64,000 nucleotides of DNA from an uncultured Phocaeicola sp. (GTDB lineage Bacteria; Bacteroidota; Bacteroidia; Bacteroidales; Bacteroidaceae). The position numbers and the translations under genes are program-made. Each line of letters starts with the position of its first letter. Positions within the stretch are counted from its first letter, which is position 1. The notes under the pieces are model-generated. The model was given only the letters and a program-made list of their open reading frames with translations, did not search any database and was not told where the DNA came from. Positions 53,336 to 62,776 of this stretch are shown here, piece by piece. The stretch covers positions 34,577 through 98,576 of the forward strand of contig CALUJE010000008.1 in NCBI GenBank assembly GCA_944320885.1, given 5' to 3'.

Positions 53336-53926
53336 CTAGTCTTTTTTAATGGTTTTAATAACTCTACAAGGATTACCTGCTGCTATACTGTCAGCAGGTA
53401 TATCTTGAGTGACAACACTTCCTGCACCAATCACAGAACGTTCACCAATATGAACCCCCTTTAATATGATACACATAGTACCTATCAAAACATCATTTCC
53501 TACAACAATTGCTTTTGAAACAGCATTCCGAGCATCTAAGACATCATCTCTCCTCTCTTCATAACTTAAAGAATGAGCATTGCTGTCTATGAATATAGTA
53601 CCTGCCCCAATCTTTACATTATCACCTATACATATTTGTTTTCTAGCCCAAATACATACTGAAGAGCAATGTACTCGATTACCAATAATTACGCTAGCCC
53701 CCCTATTAACAACCAAAGCAGCTTTTAAATTTCTAGCTAAAGGATTATAACCTCCGTCCGAAGTCAACAAGAAATCATTACCAATGATTGCAGTCCCTTC
53801 ATTTCTTATATAACAAGCATCAAAGATCATACAATTTTTTCCATAATAGATATGATTATAACGCAACATATAACGATTCCACAAAATAAAGAGATGCCTT
53901 CTAATAGAACATAAAATTCTAAACAT
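53336..53926 (-). CDS. Left-handed beta-helix (hexapeptide) O-acyltransferase
   Basis: 196 residues with hexapeptide repeats (I-G-N-D, I-G-D-N-V-K-I-G-A-G, V-G-N-D-V-L-I-G, I-G-E-R-S-V-I-G-A-G-S-V-V) and the probable catalytic His in D-S-N-A-H-S-L near residue 117. It ends in the usual A-A-G-N-P-C-R-V-I. It probably adds acetyl groups to a sugar in the repeat unit using acetyl-CoA. It lies 11 bases after the GT2 gene and 4 before the fucosyltransferase gene. Confidence 0.9.
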   Translation of the reverse strand: MFRILCSIRRHLFILWNRYMLRYNHIYYGKNCMIFDACYIRNEGTAIIGNDFLLTSDGGYNPLARNLKAALVVNRGASVIIGNRVHCSSVCIWARKQICIGDNVKIGAGTIFIDSNAHSLSYEERRDDVLDARNAVSKAIVVGNDVLIGTMCIILKGVHIGERSVIGAGSVVTQDIPADSIAAGNPCRVIKTIKKD

Positions 53927-53937
53927 TGCCCAATATA

Positions 53938-54759
53938 TTAACGATGTAAACGAATGTATATTTTAAAAAGAATACCAAAAATTATACGCCAACCAAATTT
54001 TCTTACATAGAAAGAACGAATTTGAGGATAATCTAAAATAGCTTGACTTAAACAATAACCAAATACTAATTTCTGCCATATATTTGAATTCTTATCATAT
54101 TGTAAATTGCACATATAATCTTTAGATAAATCCTTTTGTGGTTTACTCAACATTATGTTACCCGGCAAATATTCAAATACTATTTTGCTTGAATAGGCTA
54201 TTTTAAAATTACAATATAAATAATAGAAAAATTCAAAATCTTCAAAACGCTGATAAGAGGTATTAAATCTATGATTCAGTATTATACTCCTATTTATCAA
54301 TGTATTTCCTGTACGTAAAAAGAGTATATTGTCTAAATAGCTTTTTAAGTTATTCTTGATAATACCTTCAAACTTCTTACATGAATATGGTTGTAAACAC
54401 CCTTTTCTTGTTACATAAAAATTAGCAGAAGATATCAACGTATTATAATTTTGTGATAAGATCATCAAGTAATCTAAACAATCTGGATATATCATATCAT
54501 CTGCATCAAGAAAGAAAATCCATTCACCTTTAGACTCCGAAACTCCTCTATTTCTTGCAGCTGATACACCTTGGTTCTTTTGATAAATATATCTAATACG
54601 AGTATCGGATATATTATGTACAACCATAGCACTCTCATCTGTTGAGCCATCATCTATTACCACTATTTCAAAGTTGGAGTAACTTTGTGCCAATACAGAT
54701 TTTATTGTATTTTCTATCGATTTTTCTTTGTTATATAAAGGTATTACTACAGAAATCAT
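53938..54759 (-). CDS. GT2-family glycosyltransferase
   Basis: 273 residues from the Met that opens the GT-A core (M-I-S-V-V-I-P-L-Y-N-K-E). V-V-I-D-D-G-S-T-D near residue 37 and F-F-L-D-A-D-D near residue 82 (DxD) are the nucleotide-sugar and metal sites. An in-frame upstream Met 17 codons earlier would overlap the EpsG-like gene by 34 bases and precedes the conserved core, so it is not chosen. It transfers one sugar of the repeat unit; donor unknown. Confidence 0.92.
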   Translation of the reverse strand: MISVVIPLYNKEKSIENTIKSVLAQSYSNFEIVVIDDGSTDESAMVVHNISDTRIRYIYQKNQGVSAARNRGVSESKGEWIFFLDADDMIYPDCLDYLMILSQNYNTLISSANFYVTRKGCLQPYSCKKFEGIIKNNLKSYLDNILFLRTGNTLINRSIILNHRFNTSYQRFEDFEFFYYLYCNFKIAYSSKIVFEYLPGNIMLSKPQKDLSKDYMCNLQYDKNSNIWQKLVFGYCLSQAILDYPQIRSFYVRKFGWRIIFGILFKIYIRLHR

Positions 54760-54776
54760 ATTTAAACTATAAAAAA

Positions 54777-55931
54777 TCAATGTAACACAGCTCTTCCTGC
54801 CGCATCCCATATAAAATAAGTTTCAGATTCACTCACGTTAAAAACAGGACTCATAACCAAAGAATAAATATTATATAAAACAAACAAGACAGTAAAAAAA
54901 CGAATTGTAGAACTATACAGACTTCTTTTTCTTAATAAAATATCATAACACATATAAGCAGAATATAAACTTCCCATCAATAAAAATAAAGCATGAATTC
55001 TCATTGCAATTTCAATTTGAACGGCAGCTGGACGAAAAATCCACCCGATTAATGCCCAACTAAATAAACATGCTAAAACAGGGGTTTTATTCTTCACATA
55101 ACAAGAATAACCAATACAAATTAGATAGATTGTAGATATAAGATTTGTCATTGACAATTGTCCACGCACCTCATCATTAGCATCGCCTACCAACCATGCT
55201 TCTGCATTATTCTGATACATTAAAAAACGTGTACCCAAATTCACATTCTGTATAAAATCTGCAAAATAACTCATAAATTGAGGAGTAAACAGAAAGAATA
55301 TACCAATATATATTATAAGGGCAACGGTAGGTTTCATTACATATTTTCTAGAAAATATCCATATTAAATAAAAGCCTAAAATATCTATAGCCAATCCATA
55401 ATGCACAAGAAAACCCAACAGCGAAAATACCCAAAAAAATCTTTGCTTATTTTGCAATAAAAAATATAATCCTATCAAAATAAATGAAAAACCTAAATAC
55501 CAACGCATCAATGTTTCTGCTAAACTGAGATTAAATACAAAAAAAGGCAATAAAAGCACTGATTCTTTTCGGAAATTCCTTAAAAAAAAACAACCTGAGA
55601 AAATGAGAAAAAAACTCATAAAAAACACAAAATGCTTCCACTCTAACCCTAACCAACCAGAAATTTTAATGAGTAATTCAAATAATGGTTCATTATCTTC
55701 TCTGCCTATGCCTGCATTAATATCTTTATAAAGCCAATAGTAAAGATTATAATCTATCCCCCTTCCCCATCTCAAACCTGCATATAATGTGTATGCTGCA
55801 ATTGTAGGGAAAAAAGATAGTAAAGTAACAGTTCTTTTTAAACTGGATAAATGAAAAGCGTTACAAACAACAATAATAAATAATAGCAATCTACATGTTA
55901 GAAGAACAAAGTGATGTTCTGTAAAATTCAT
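54777..55931 (-). CDS. EpsG-like polysaccharide polymerase (Wzy-type)
   Basis: 384 residues from the chosen ATG, with about ten membrane segments spread over the whole length. The early Y-T-L-Y-A-G-L-R-W-G-R-G-I-D-Y-N-L-Y motif is typical of the EpsG family (R-x-x-x-G-x-D-Y). These inner-membrane proteins act as capsule or exopolysaccharide polymerases. It is the only polymerase candidate in the cluster. The start at 55931 leaves a 9-base gap to the upstream gene; a start three codons earlier would need TTG. Confidence 0.85.
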   Translation of the reverse strand: MNFTEHHFVLLTCRLLLFIIVVCNAFHLSSLKRTVTLLSFFPTIAAYTLYAGLRWGRGIDYNLYYWLYKDINAGIGREDNEPLFELLIKISGWLGLEWKHFVFFMSFFLIFSGCFFLRNFRKESVLLLPFFVFNLSLAETLMRWYLGFSFILIGLYFLLQNKQRFFWVFSLLGFLVHYGLAIDILGFYLIWIFSRKYVMKPTVALIIYIGIFFLFTPQFMSYFADFIQNVNLGTRFLMYQNNAEAWLVGDANDEVRGQLSMTNLISTIYLICIGYSCYVKNKTPVLACLFSWALIGWIFRPAAVQIEIAMRIHALFLLMGSLYSAYMCYDILLRKRSLYSSTIRFFTVLFVLYNIYSLVMSPVFNVSESETYFIWDAAGRAVLH

Positions 55932-55940
55932 ATAATACAA

Positions 55941-57071
55941 CTATTTATAAATCAAAGACTGATTCAAAAAACTCCATGAGAAACTTTTCAGATTTTCCTT
56001 TTTCTTATTTATTTCACTCCAATCTATTGTTTTATCCAAGACCTCAGAAAGATTAATTCCATCCGTTATATACCTATCTAACAGATTAAAAGAAGATAAT
56101 AAAGAAAGGAAACGAGCAGATCCACGCTTTTTATTACCACATACAATAAAAGGTTTATTAAATATAATAGAGAAAACACAAGCATGAAAAGAATCTGTAA
56201 CTACAAAATCAGCATCATAAAATCCACAAAGCCATTGTTCTACATATGGTTGAATACGTTCTTCTAATTTTGCTGTTATATCTTCCACTTTAGAATTAAC
56301 TCGAACAATGTTCAATTGCTTTTCTTTGATAATATACTCTATTAATTCTTGCTTTTCTTTATCTTCATCTAATATATATTGCAATAGCATGTTAGAATGA
56401 TGCTGTACTTTTGATTGTTTAATCAGCCGCTCATAATCTCCTCTATCCAACAACAAAGTAGGATCCAATACATGAATTGCTTCACGCCCAAAATTTTTAG
56501 CACATAATTCTACACCCGAAGATTCACGCACTGAAACAGCATCAAACTTTTGCAGTAACAATTTACATTTTTCTGTTTGTTTTTGGGAATATTCCCAAAC
56601 ATCCGTACCAAACGATGGAGCATAAGCAATTCTTTTTAAATATTTCCAACCTTCTGTAAAGGCTAAAAAAGCATTCTCTATTTGAGAATAATAACAAACT
56701 CTCCAAATCTGATCACTTCCTACAACTAACGCATCAAAATCTTTTTCATCTAGTTTTGTTAAATCATTCACTTCCTTCCGATGAATATACGTATCTATAA
56801 ACGTCTGTGTATATTGACTAATAATAGGATATGTCCGATTATACCATTGTTCTGCAAAAACCTTCACAGACTTTTTTCCTAACACATACTTTTCTAATAT
56901 TCGTTTAGGATAGGAAAATGGCATCTTCCATAAGGGCAAATAATGATATGGAGATTTATCTAAAACAACAACCTCATGTCCCATGCGTTCCAATACAGTT
57001 TGCAATGCATATGCTTGCAAAATGCCCCCGTAATTGGTATGCAAGGGAAGTGTTAATATTCCGATTTTCAT
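55941..57071 (-). CDS. Polysaccharide pyruvyltransferase family protein
   Basis: 376 residues beginning M-K-I-G-I-L-T-L-P-L-H-T-N-Y-G-G-I-L-Q-A-Y-A-L, the family start (PF04230). D-A-L-V-V-G-S-D-Q-I-W-R near residue 114 and V-T-D-S-F-H-A-C-V-F near residue 291 are the conserved donor/acceptor regions of a GT-B-like fold. It would transfer pyruvate from phosphoenolpyruvate to a sugar as a ketal, adding negative charge. The gene starts in an ATGA overlap with the SGNH-like gene. In Bacteroides clusters it often accompanies an iron-sulfur FrhB-type protein, which is present at 60423-62258. Confidence 0.9.
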   Translation of the reverse strand: MKIGILTLPLHTNYGGILQAYALQTVLERMGHEVVVLDKSPYHYLPLWKMPFSYPKRILEKYVLGKKSVKVFAEQWYNRTYPIISQYTQTFIDTYIHRKEVNDLTKLDEKDFDALVVGSDQIWRVCYYSQIENAFLAFTEGWKYLKRIAYAPSFGTDVWEYSQKQTEKCKLLLQKFDAVSVRESSGVELCAKNFGREAIHVLDPTLLLDRGDYERLIKQSKVQHHSNMLLQYILDEDKEKQELIEYIIKEKQLNIVRVNSKVEDITAKLEERIQPYVEQWLCGFYDADFVVTDSFHACVFSIIFNKPFIVCGNKKRGSARFLSLLSSFNLLDRYITDGINLSEVLDKTIDWSEINKKKENLKSFSWSFLNQSLIYK

Positions 57072-57994
57072 ATAACACTCATTTTCTTTAACACCTGTTC
57101 TGTAAACGCTTTTGCTCCTTTCTTACTCATAAAGTATGCATTACTAAAAAATTCATCACGCTGAAATCCTGCGTCATCCATAAAATCTAAAAAAGGAACA
57201 TTTTGTGAATTCGCCTTTCGTACAAAAGAATATATATAATTCTCTCGACATTTCTTTGTTAGTTTCTTAGCAAGCAAAGGATGTACCGGTGGAATCACTA
57301 ATACAGGCTTTAATTCTCGTTCTAAACAAAAATCAATAAGGTCACTCAATATCTGAGTACGATTTTCCTGTTCCATACGAAGCTTATCCGACAGCGGTGC
57401 ATCTAAATCAACAATAGCAAATAGCTTCTTCCATCCTTCGAGAAATGTAATCGCACTCTTTTCCATATCGCACTTAGGATAAGGCTTATGAATAATATGT
57501 TTCAAAAACTCCTTCAATGTGCGTTTTATACAAAGCCAAGGCATTTCCCGAATAGGATTCTGTTTGATTCTTAGTGCTTTCTCACGCTCTACCTCATCAA
57601 AACCAAGAATCGTTGCCGGATGTAAAAACGTATAATATTTCAAATTCTGCTGTTTGGAATATTGTGAAACTAAAGAAGAAAAAGGACATAAAGTAATAAT
57701 CACAATACCACCCTCTTTTATATAACTAAAATAGTTTTTTAACACATTGAAATCATGCACCAACGATTGAGGACCAACCGCCCAATTCATTCCTGTAATA
57801 TCCAGTCCATTATAATCAAAAGCATACAGACCACTATTGCTTCCTAAATTGACTACATCCAAATTAAAACAATTCAGATACCAAAATTTCTGAACTCCGT
57901 CCCAATATTGACTATACCATACAGTGTGACAAATCACTTTATTACAAGCTTTTTCTATTAAATTCCTCATATTCTGTTCTATAATCCGGGGCAT
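57068..57994 (-). CDS. SGNH-hydrolase-like protein of capsule cluster
   Basis: 308 residues with no signal peptide evident. L-D-V-V-N-L-G-S-N-S-G-L-Y near residue 46 could be the block I nucleophile Ser, with G-G-I-V-I-I-T-L-C-P-F-S near residue 96 and a C-terminal F-S-N-A-Y-F-M-S-K-K-G-A-K-A-F. The layout is that of SGNH/DUF1574-like proteins that esterify or de-esterify polysaccharide sugars. The match is loose and I would not call an activity. The frame start overlaps the aldo/keto reductase stop by 16 bases; a Met eight codons later (57970) is an alternative start. Confidence 0.65.
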   Translation of the reverse strand: MPRIIEQNMRNLIEKACNKVICHTVWYSQYWDGVQKFWYLNCFNLDVVNLGSNSGLYAFDYNGLDITGMNWAVGPQSLVHDFNVLKNYFSYIKEGGIVIITLCPFSSLVSQYSKQQNLKYYTFLHPATILGFDEVEREKALRIKQNPIREMPWLCIKRTLKEFLKHIIHKPYPKCDMEKSAITFLEGWKKLFAIVDLDAPLSDKLRMEQENRTQILSDLIDFCLERELKPVLVIPPVHPLLAKKLTKKCRENYIYSFVRKANSQNVPFLDFMDDAGFQRDEFFSNAYFMSKKGAKAFTEQVLKKMSVI

Positions 57995-58902
57995 GACTTT
58001 GATTCCGGTAAGGTTTGACGATCTTCATTAAAACTATATAATTGTCTCATCTCCTCTTCTTCCAACTCAAAATCAAAGATGTCAATATTAGCTTGTAACC
58101 GTTCCTTATGAGCTGATTTGGGAATTGGAGTAAAGTCACGTTGTATATCAAAACGAAGTACAATCTGAGCTTTTGTTTTATGATATTTATTTGAAAGCTC
58201 CTGCAAAAACTCAACGTATGCATCGGATGTTTTTAAACGGAGATTCATCAGAGGAGAATAGATCATAACATGAACTCCATTCGCCTTACTGTAATCAACT
58301 AAGGCTTGTTTGGTATTCAACGGAGAAGATTCAAACTGATTAACCATTGGAAATATCGTACAATTTTTGCGCAATTTCTCAAAATGTCTCTCTCGGCAAT
58401 TACACACACCAATAGCTTTTACCAAACCTTCTTTATAAAGATTTTCCATCTCAAACCATATTTCTTCAAAATAATCAGGGTAAGGCCAATGCATAAGTAG
58501 AAGATCTAGATAATCTGTATGAAGAGATCTTAATGTATTTGCTATTTTCTGTCTTACAACTTTATGCACGGCTTTTTCGCCCTGCATAACTGGAGAATTT
58601 TTCCAAAAATAGACACCTTTATTAAATCCACCTCCTAAAGTACCTGGACGGTACAATTCATCACTCAATTTTGATACAAGAAACAGTTCATCACGCTGTG
58701 CAGACGTATTTTTATACAACGCACTCAAACTTTCTCCAAAATCCTCTTCATTGTAATAATTATCTGCTGTGTCAAATAATCGATATCCTACACTGTAAGC
58801 ATCATGTACTGCATTCAGAAGGATCTGTCCATTCAACGGATAAGTTCCCATCCCAATAGCAGGAATCTCTATTCCATTAGAAAGTAAAAAGGTACGATTC
58901 AT
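57979..58902 (-). CDS. Aldo/keto reductase
   Basis: 307 residues. The AKR barrel features are clear: I-P-A-I-G-M-G-T-Y-P-L near residue 13, L-F-D-T-A-D-N-Y-Y-N-E (catalytic Asp and Tyr) near residue 43, L-V-S-K-L-S (Lys) near residue 74, L-L-M-H-W-P (His) near residue 137 and I-P-K-S-A-H near residue 258. It is an NADPH-dependent carbonyl reductase. Inside the capsule operon (1-base TAATG overlap with the flippase gene) it may reduce a keto-sugar or make a sugar alcohol, but the substrate is unknown. Confidence 0.9.
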   Translation of the reverse strand: MNRTFLLSNGIEIPAIGMGTYPLNGQILLNAVHDAYSVGYRLFDTADNYYNEEDFGESLSALYKNTSAQRDELFLVSKLSDELYRPGTLGGGFNKGVYFWKNSPVMQGEKAVHKVVRQKIANTLRSLHTDYLDLLLMHWPYPDYFEEIWFEMENLYKEGLVKAIGVCNCRERHFEKLRKNCTIFPMVNQFESSPLNTKQALVDYSKANGVHVMIYSPLMNLRLKTSDAYVEFLQELSNKYHKTKAQIVLRFDIQRDFTPIPKSAHKERLQANIDIFDFELEEEEMRQLYSFNEDRQTLPESKSCPGL

Positions 58903-60419
58903 TATTTTTCAATTCTATTTTTTACGATTTGCCAAAGTTTAGAACGAAGATTCGCATTCATTCCTATATAAAGACATGTAATAATAACAGAGAAAGAAGT
59001 CAAAACACAAGTTATAAATAAGCGCATAAAAGATTCTTCCATCCATTTATCATACAACAAATAAGGTATAATAAATGAAATAGATGCTACTAACAAACAA
59101 CGACCATGCACACTAAGTATGTAATCACATATAGAATATTGAATATATCTTTTTAATACTAATATGCTGGCCAACTCTGATAATAACATTGTCAGATTAG
59201 CCATCCAAAATACGGATTCCGGAGTTCCACCCAACTTCAAAGACACATAAGCAAAAGGGAAAGCCATACAAAGTATAGTTCCAACAATAATATTACTCCA
59301 TTTTATATATCCCGTAGCTTGAAAAATAGTAACACGTGGTGTCTTTATAGTCTGAATCAAACATAGAATGATAACCAATATCAAGAAACTGACTGTATGT
59401 TCCGGAAATGCTCCCAACCATAAAGATAACAAATAATGGGCTTCCAAACAGACCGGCAAAGAAATCATCCACATCATATAAAATGAAAAACAACTGCTTT
59501 GTTTTACCAACTGCATCATTCCTTCTATATTGCCTTCCGCATAGGATTTAATAATTTGCGGACGTACAGCCGTCATAAAATTGTCACTAAACTGAGTAAT
59601 CGCACCTTGTACCTGGTAAGCTATTCCTCGTGCAGCATTTATGGTAGGCCCAAAAAACATATTCAATAGAATATTCAATCCCTGTCCCTGCGCCAATACA
59701 GAGATACTACCAATAAGATCAGAACTGGCATAGGAAAACATCTCTCTAAAAAGTTCTTTATCTCTACAGCATTGTATCTTGCAAACTGAAAAATGCCTAT
59801 TACAATAGAAACGATAAAACAGCATCACACCTATTTGAATCACACAAAGCAAAACCGCATAAAAAATCAGTTTATCAATAGGTGAAATGAGTAAAAGATA
59901 CACAACTATGAGCCTCAAAAATACTTCTACGACACCTACATAAGCATAAATCTTCATATCTTCATAGGCTATAATAGTTGCATTGTAAGGAACTTGAGTC
60001 AGGGTAAAAAAACAAGTAAGAATAGAAATCTGATAAACCCAAAAAGCAGCATCAACCCGTCCGTCAGGTATAGTCATTTTCTCATAAAAGAACCAAAGCC
60101 CAATGGTTTCTGCCAATAAAACGATCAGAAATGCAATCACCAAATGAATACTCATTGCCATATTAAAAATTTTGTTCGTTTGAACAAAATTCTTTTTACC
60201 CAATTCAAACGTAATATAACGAGATGTGGCATTACTCAAAGCTCCATTGAGAAAAGTAAACATTGTTACAATACCACCAACTACATTGTACAATCCATAA
60301 TCCTCAAAACCTAGAAATTGCAAAACAATACGTGAAGTATATAGGTTTACCCCCATTATCAAAAGCATTCTAAAATACAAGAACAATGTATTCTTTGCTA
60401 TTCGTTTATTGTTCGACAT
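58902..60419 (-). CDS. Wzx-type polysaccharide flippase (MOP/PST family)
   Basis: 505 residues with about 12-14 membrane segments. The N-terminal R-I-A-K-N-T-L-F-L-Y-F-R-M-L-L-I-M-G-V-N-L-Y-T and F-G-L-Y-N-V-V-G-G-type segment (E-D-Y-G-L-Y-N-V-V-G-G-I) are common in this family. It moves lipid-linked repeat units from the cytoplasmic to the periplasmic side for polymerisation by the EpsG-like protein. It lies 3 bases downstream of the iron-sulfur fusion gene. Confidence 0.93.
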   Translation of the reverse strand: MSNNKRIAKNTLFLYFRMLLIMGVNLYTSRIVLQFLGFEDYGLYNVVGGIVTMFTFLNGALSNATSRYITFELGKKNFVQTNKIFNMAMSIHLVIAFLIVLLAETIGLWFFYEKMTIPDGRVDAAFWVYQISILTCFFTLTQVPYNATIIAYEDMKIYAYVGVVEVFLRLIVVYLLLISPIDKLIFYAVLLCVIQIGVMLFYRFYCNRHFSVCKIQCCRDKELFREMFSYASSDLIGSISVLAQGQGLNILLNMFFGPTINAARGIAYQVQGAITQFSDNFMTAVRPQIIKSYAEGNIEGMMQLVKQSSCFSFYMMWMISLPVCLEAHYLLSLWLGAFPEHTVSFLILVIILCLIQTIKTPRVTIFQATGYIKWSNIIVGTILCMAFPFAYVSLKLGGTPESVFWMANLTMLLSELASILVLKRYIQYSICDYILSVHGRCLLVASISFIIPYLLYDKWMEESFMRLFITCVLTSFSVIITCLYIGMNANLRSKLWQIVKNRIEK

Positions 60420-60422
60420 GAA

Positions 60423-62258
60423 TCAATACCATTCAATATTATTCTTCAATACTTTTGCTGGAGAGCCACCCACTAAACTATAAGGTGGAACATCTTTAGT
60501 CACTGTCGAATTTGCAGCTACCACAGATCCCTTACCTACAGTTACACCGGGCATAATCGTACAGCCTGAACATAGCCAGACATGATCCTCTATATATACC
60601 GGAGCATGGTTGACATAATGTTCATTAACTATTACATGTGGACCATTCCAATCACGAATGGAAACATCTCTACCAATACGTACACCATTACCAATAGTCA
60701 CCTCCTTGGCACACATAATTGTCAAACCAACATTTGCGGCTCCTTGACCTATAACTAAATGTCCTCCATTCACAACTTCTATATATGCACCATAGCGTAA
60801 ATTATAAGGTCCATTACCATAACGCGTCAAAGGCCCTCCATGAATTTCAAGCGTTGTATGAGCCTCCATACGTAAACAAGTAGGCATACGCATGCCTTTC
60901 ACCGGATTATTTCCATACAAAAATGGAGCTTCTATTTTGATTTTTGCACTAGGATGTATATCAAACACAGCACCGGGCATCGTATAAATCACGTTTCCCA
61001 CTTTCCAACTACATTCCGTATTCGTACGACAATGTAAACGAAGCATTTTATAATAAGCAGTCAAAGAAAATCCTAAACCCTTATATAAGAAATAATATGG
61101 TTTTATCAATTGTTTTAGTTTACTTTTCAAAGATAAAGCCCATCCAGTTCTTAACGGAAAATATTTTTGAGTGACTTCTTCAAAAGTACCATTATCCAAA
61201 TCCTCAAAAAATTGTTTACGATCAATCTTTGCAGGCTTTATGGATTTTCGAAGAGCTATATTTCCACCCAGTATAGATTCAAATGGAGTTTCTCTCCATT
61301 CCAATTTATGCTTGATTGTTTCAAAATAAGCAACTCCTTTTTTTGAATTTAACAGAATCATGGAAGTGCCTATGTTATTATCTAAATTAGGGTCAACTTT
61401 TTCAATTCCCCAATAATCAGCTATTGTAATGTCGGCCATACGGGGAAATCCTTTGTACTGGCAATCATAACAAGACGGACGACAAAATACATTGGTATGA
61501 TAACCACGACGAAAATCATCCTGCATACAAACTCCATAATACACTTGCCCGTTATCAAAAACAACTTTACGAGTTAGATTTCGCCATCCCAACTCTTTGT
61601 TTTTAGCTTTTACATAAACAACTTTACCTTCATATTTCCGTTCCAAAGAATCTAAATATTTACGATAGACTTTGGGAGAGTTGACTCCACGACAGATAAA
61701 ATCAACTATGATTAGATTTTCGTAGTCTTTGCGTAAAAAGGAACGAAGTGCAACCATTTGACAAGGTGTACCACAAACCAAAACATGTTCACCATTACGT
61801 AATAACTCACGGATTTTCTTGTACAATCCTTCTGCATTACTTTGCAAATATTTTGAGCTGCGAAGTTTTACTAGATCATTAAGATCACTGGAAATGTAAT
61901 GTCCAACAGAAAAATCTGAATTATAGATTGCTCCTCCTACATAGCCCTTTTGTTCGTACATTCCTTCAGCCAAAGCTGAAAATGCACCTCCAGACGTACT
62001 ATTCCAACGGACATTCATCTTTTTGTGAATGGCTGCAATGGTATGCAATGGTTTCTCAGAATCATTCTTCTTCAGTTCTTTAATATGAAGTTCCGGACAC
62101 ACCATCTCACACAGTCCGCAATCAATGCATTGATCCATATTTACTTCCGGATACCAAAAGCCTTCAATATCCGTCTTGAAGGTAATTGCATCTTTCGGGC
62201 ATACGTCGCCACAAGCATTGCAACCGCAACACTTCACTTTATCTATTATTTGTATCAT
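60423..62258 (-). CDS. Fusion of FrhB-like iron-sulfur oxidoreductase with hexapeptide acyltransferase
   Basis: 611 residues in one frame. Residues 10-55 hold two 4Fe-4S motifs (Cys11-x-x13-x-x16-x-x-x20-Pro and Cys44-x-x47-x-x50-x-x-x54-Pro). Residues about 65-330 match the coenzyme F420 hydrogenase/dehydrogenase beta-subunit type (S-T-S-G-G-A-F-S-A-L-A-E, V-C-G-T-P-C-Q-M-V-A-L and F-C-R-P-S-C-Y-D-C-Q-Y-K). Residues about 430-611 are a left-handed beta-helix acyltransferase ending V-G-G-S-P-A-K-V-L. FrhB-like proteins recur with pyruvyltransferases in capsule clusters, but their reaction is unclear to me. Both domains look intact, so one polypeptide may do a redox step and an O-acylation. 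Confidence 0.88.
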   Translation of the reverse strand: MIQIIDKVKCCGCNACGDVCPKDAITFKTDIEGFWYPEVNMDQCIDCGLCEMVCPELHIKELKKNDSEKPLHTIAAIHKKMNVRWNSTSGGAFSALAEGMYEQKGYVGGAIYNSDFSVGHYISSDLNDLVKLRSSKYLQSNAEGLYKKIRELLRNGEHVLVCGTPCQMVALRSFLRKDYENLIIVDFICRGVNSPKVYRKYLDSLERKYEGKVVYVKAKNKELGWRNLTRKVVFDNGQVYYGVCMQDDFRRGYHTNVFCRPSCYDCQYKGFPRMADITIADYWGIEKVDPNLDNNIGTSMILLNSKKGVAYFETIKHKLEWRETPFESILGGNIALRKSIKPAKIDRKQFFEDLDNGTFEEVTQKYFPLRTGWALSLKSKLKQLIKPYYFLYKGLGFSLTAYYKMLRLHCRTNTECSWKVGNVIYTMPGAVFDIHPSAKIKIEAPFLYGNNPVKGMRMPTCLRMEAHTTLEIHGGPLTRYGNGPYNLRYGAYIEVVNGGHLVIGQGAANVGLTIMCAKEVTIGNGVRIGRDVSIRDWNGPHVIVNEHYVNHAPVYIEDHVWLCSGCTIMPGVTVGKGSVVAANSTVTKDVPPYSLVGGSPAKVLKNNIEWY

Positions 62259-62381
62259 AAAAATATTTTAATCTCTACCTCCCGTCAACACATCCGTTAG
62301 CGTCCAATTTTGACGTACCCCCTAAGGAAAGCCGCTTTTCAGCGGTTCCCTATTAAATATTTCAAAATTTGAACGTGATTT

Positions 62382-62696
62382 TTAATATTTGTTTGTACTG
62401 AGTCCGATCGTCATGGGAAGCAGGTTCTCATAATCCCTGCGACCGTTCACAACCTCACGGAAGAATTTCTTTAAATATTCCAATGCGGACAGACCGTTCA
62501 TACGGCAAGTTGACAACAGCGTATGATAGGCCGCTGAGACATTCGCCATATGCGACTGCCTATAAAAAAACAAGGAGTTCTTAAGCTCACCAGCCAAAGG
62601 ACGGATGAAACGTTCTGCTATCAAAGTGTAGATGTCATACAATATATGTAGAACATTGTACCATTTATGAAACCTCCCTCTGGCATGACTTCCACC
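62382..62696 (-). pseudogene. Remnant of IS66 transposase, C-terminal domain
   Basis: The open frame runs from after an in-frame stop (62697-62699) to TAA-type stop near 62382. It reads E-R-F-I-R-P-L-A-G-E-L-K-N-S-L-F-F-Y, then Y-H-T-L-L-S-T-C-R-M-N-G, then E-Y-L-K-K-F-F and L-L-P-M-T-I-G-L. This is the DDE_Tnp_IS66 C-terminal pattern. The catalytic DDE core is absent and no ATG start exists, so it is not functional. Confidence 0.8.
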
Positions 62697-62726
62697 TTAT
62701 TACAGATAAAAAGCCTGTTGACTCTT

Positions 62727-62776
62727 AGCGATTATTCTCACGCTCAGCATAGCAAACAAGCGTGAGAATAATTGCT
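62727..62776. other. 18-base inverted repeat (hairpin) inside the IS66 relic
   Basis: Arms 62727-62744 (AGCGATTATTCTCACGCT) and 62759-62776 pair with only one G/T position and a 14-base loop. It lies between the Wzz-like gene and the next capsule gene and would form in the operon mRNA. No T-run follows, so it is not a classic terminator. Confidence 0.7.
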
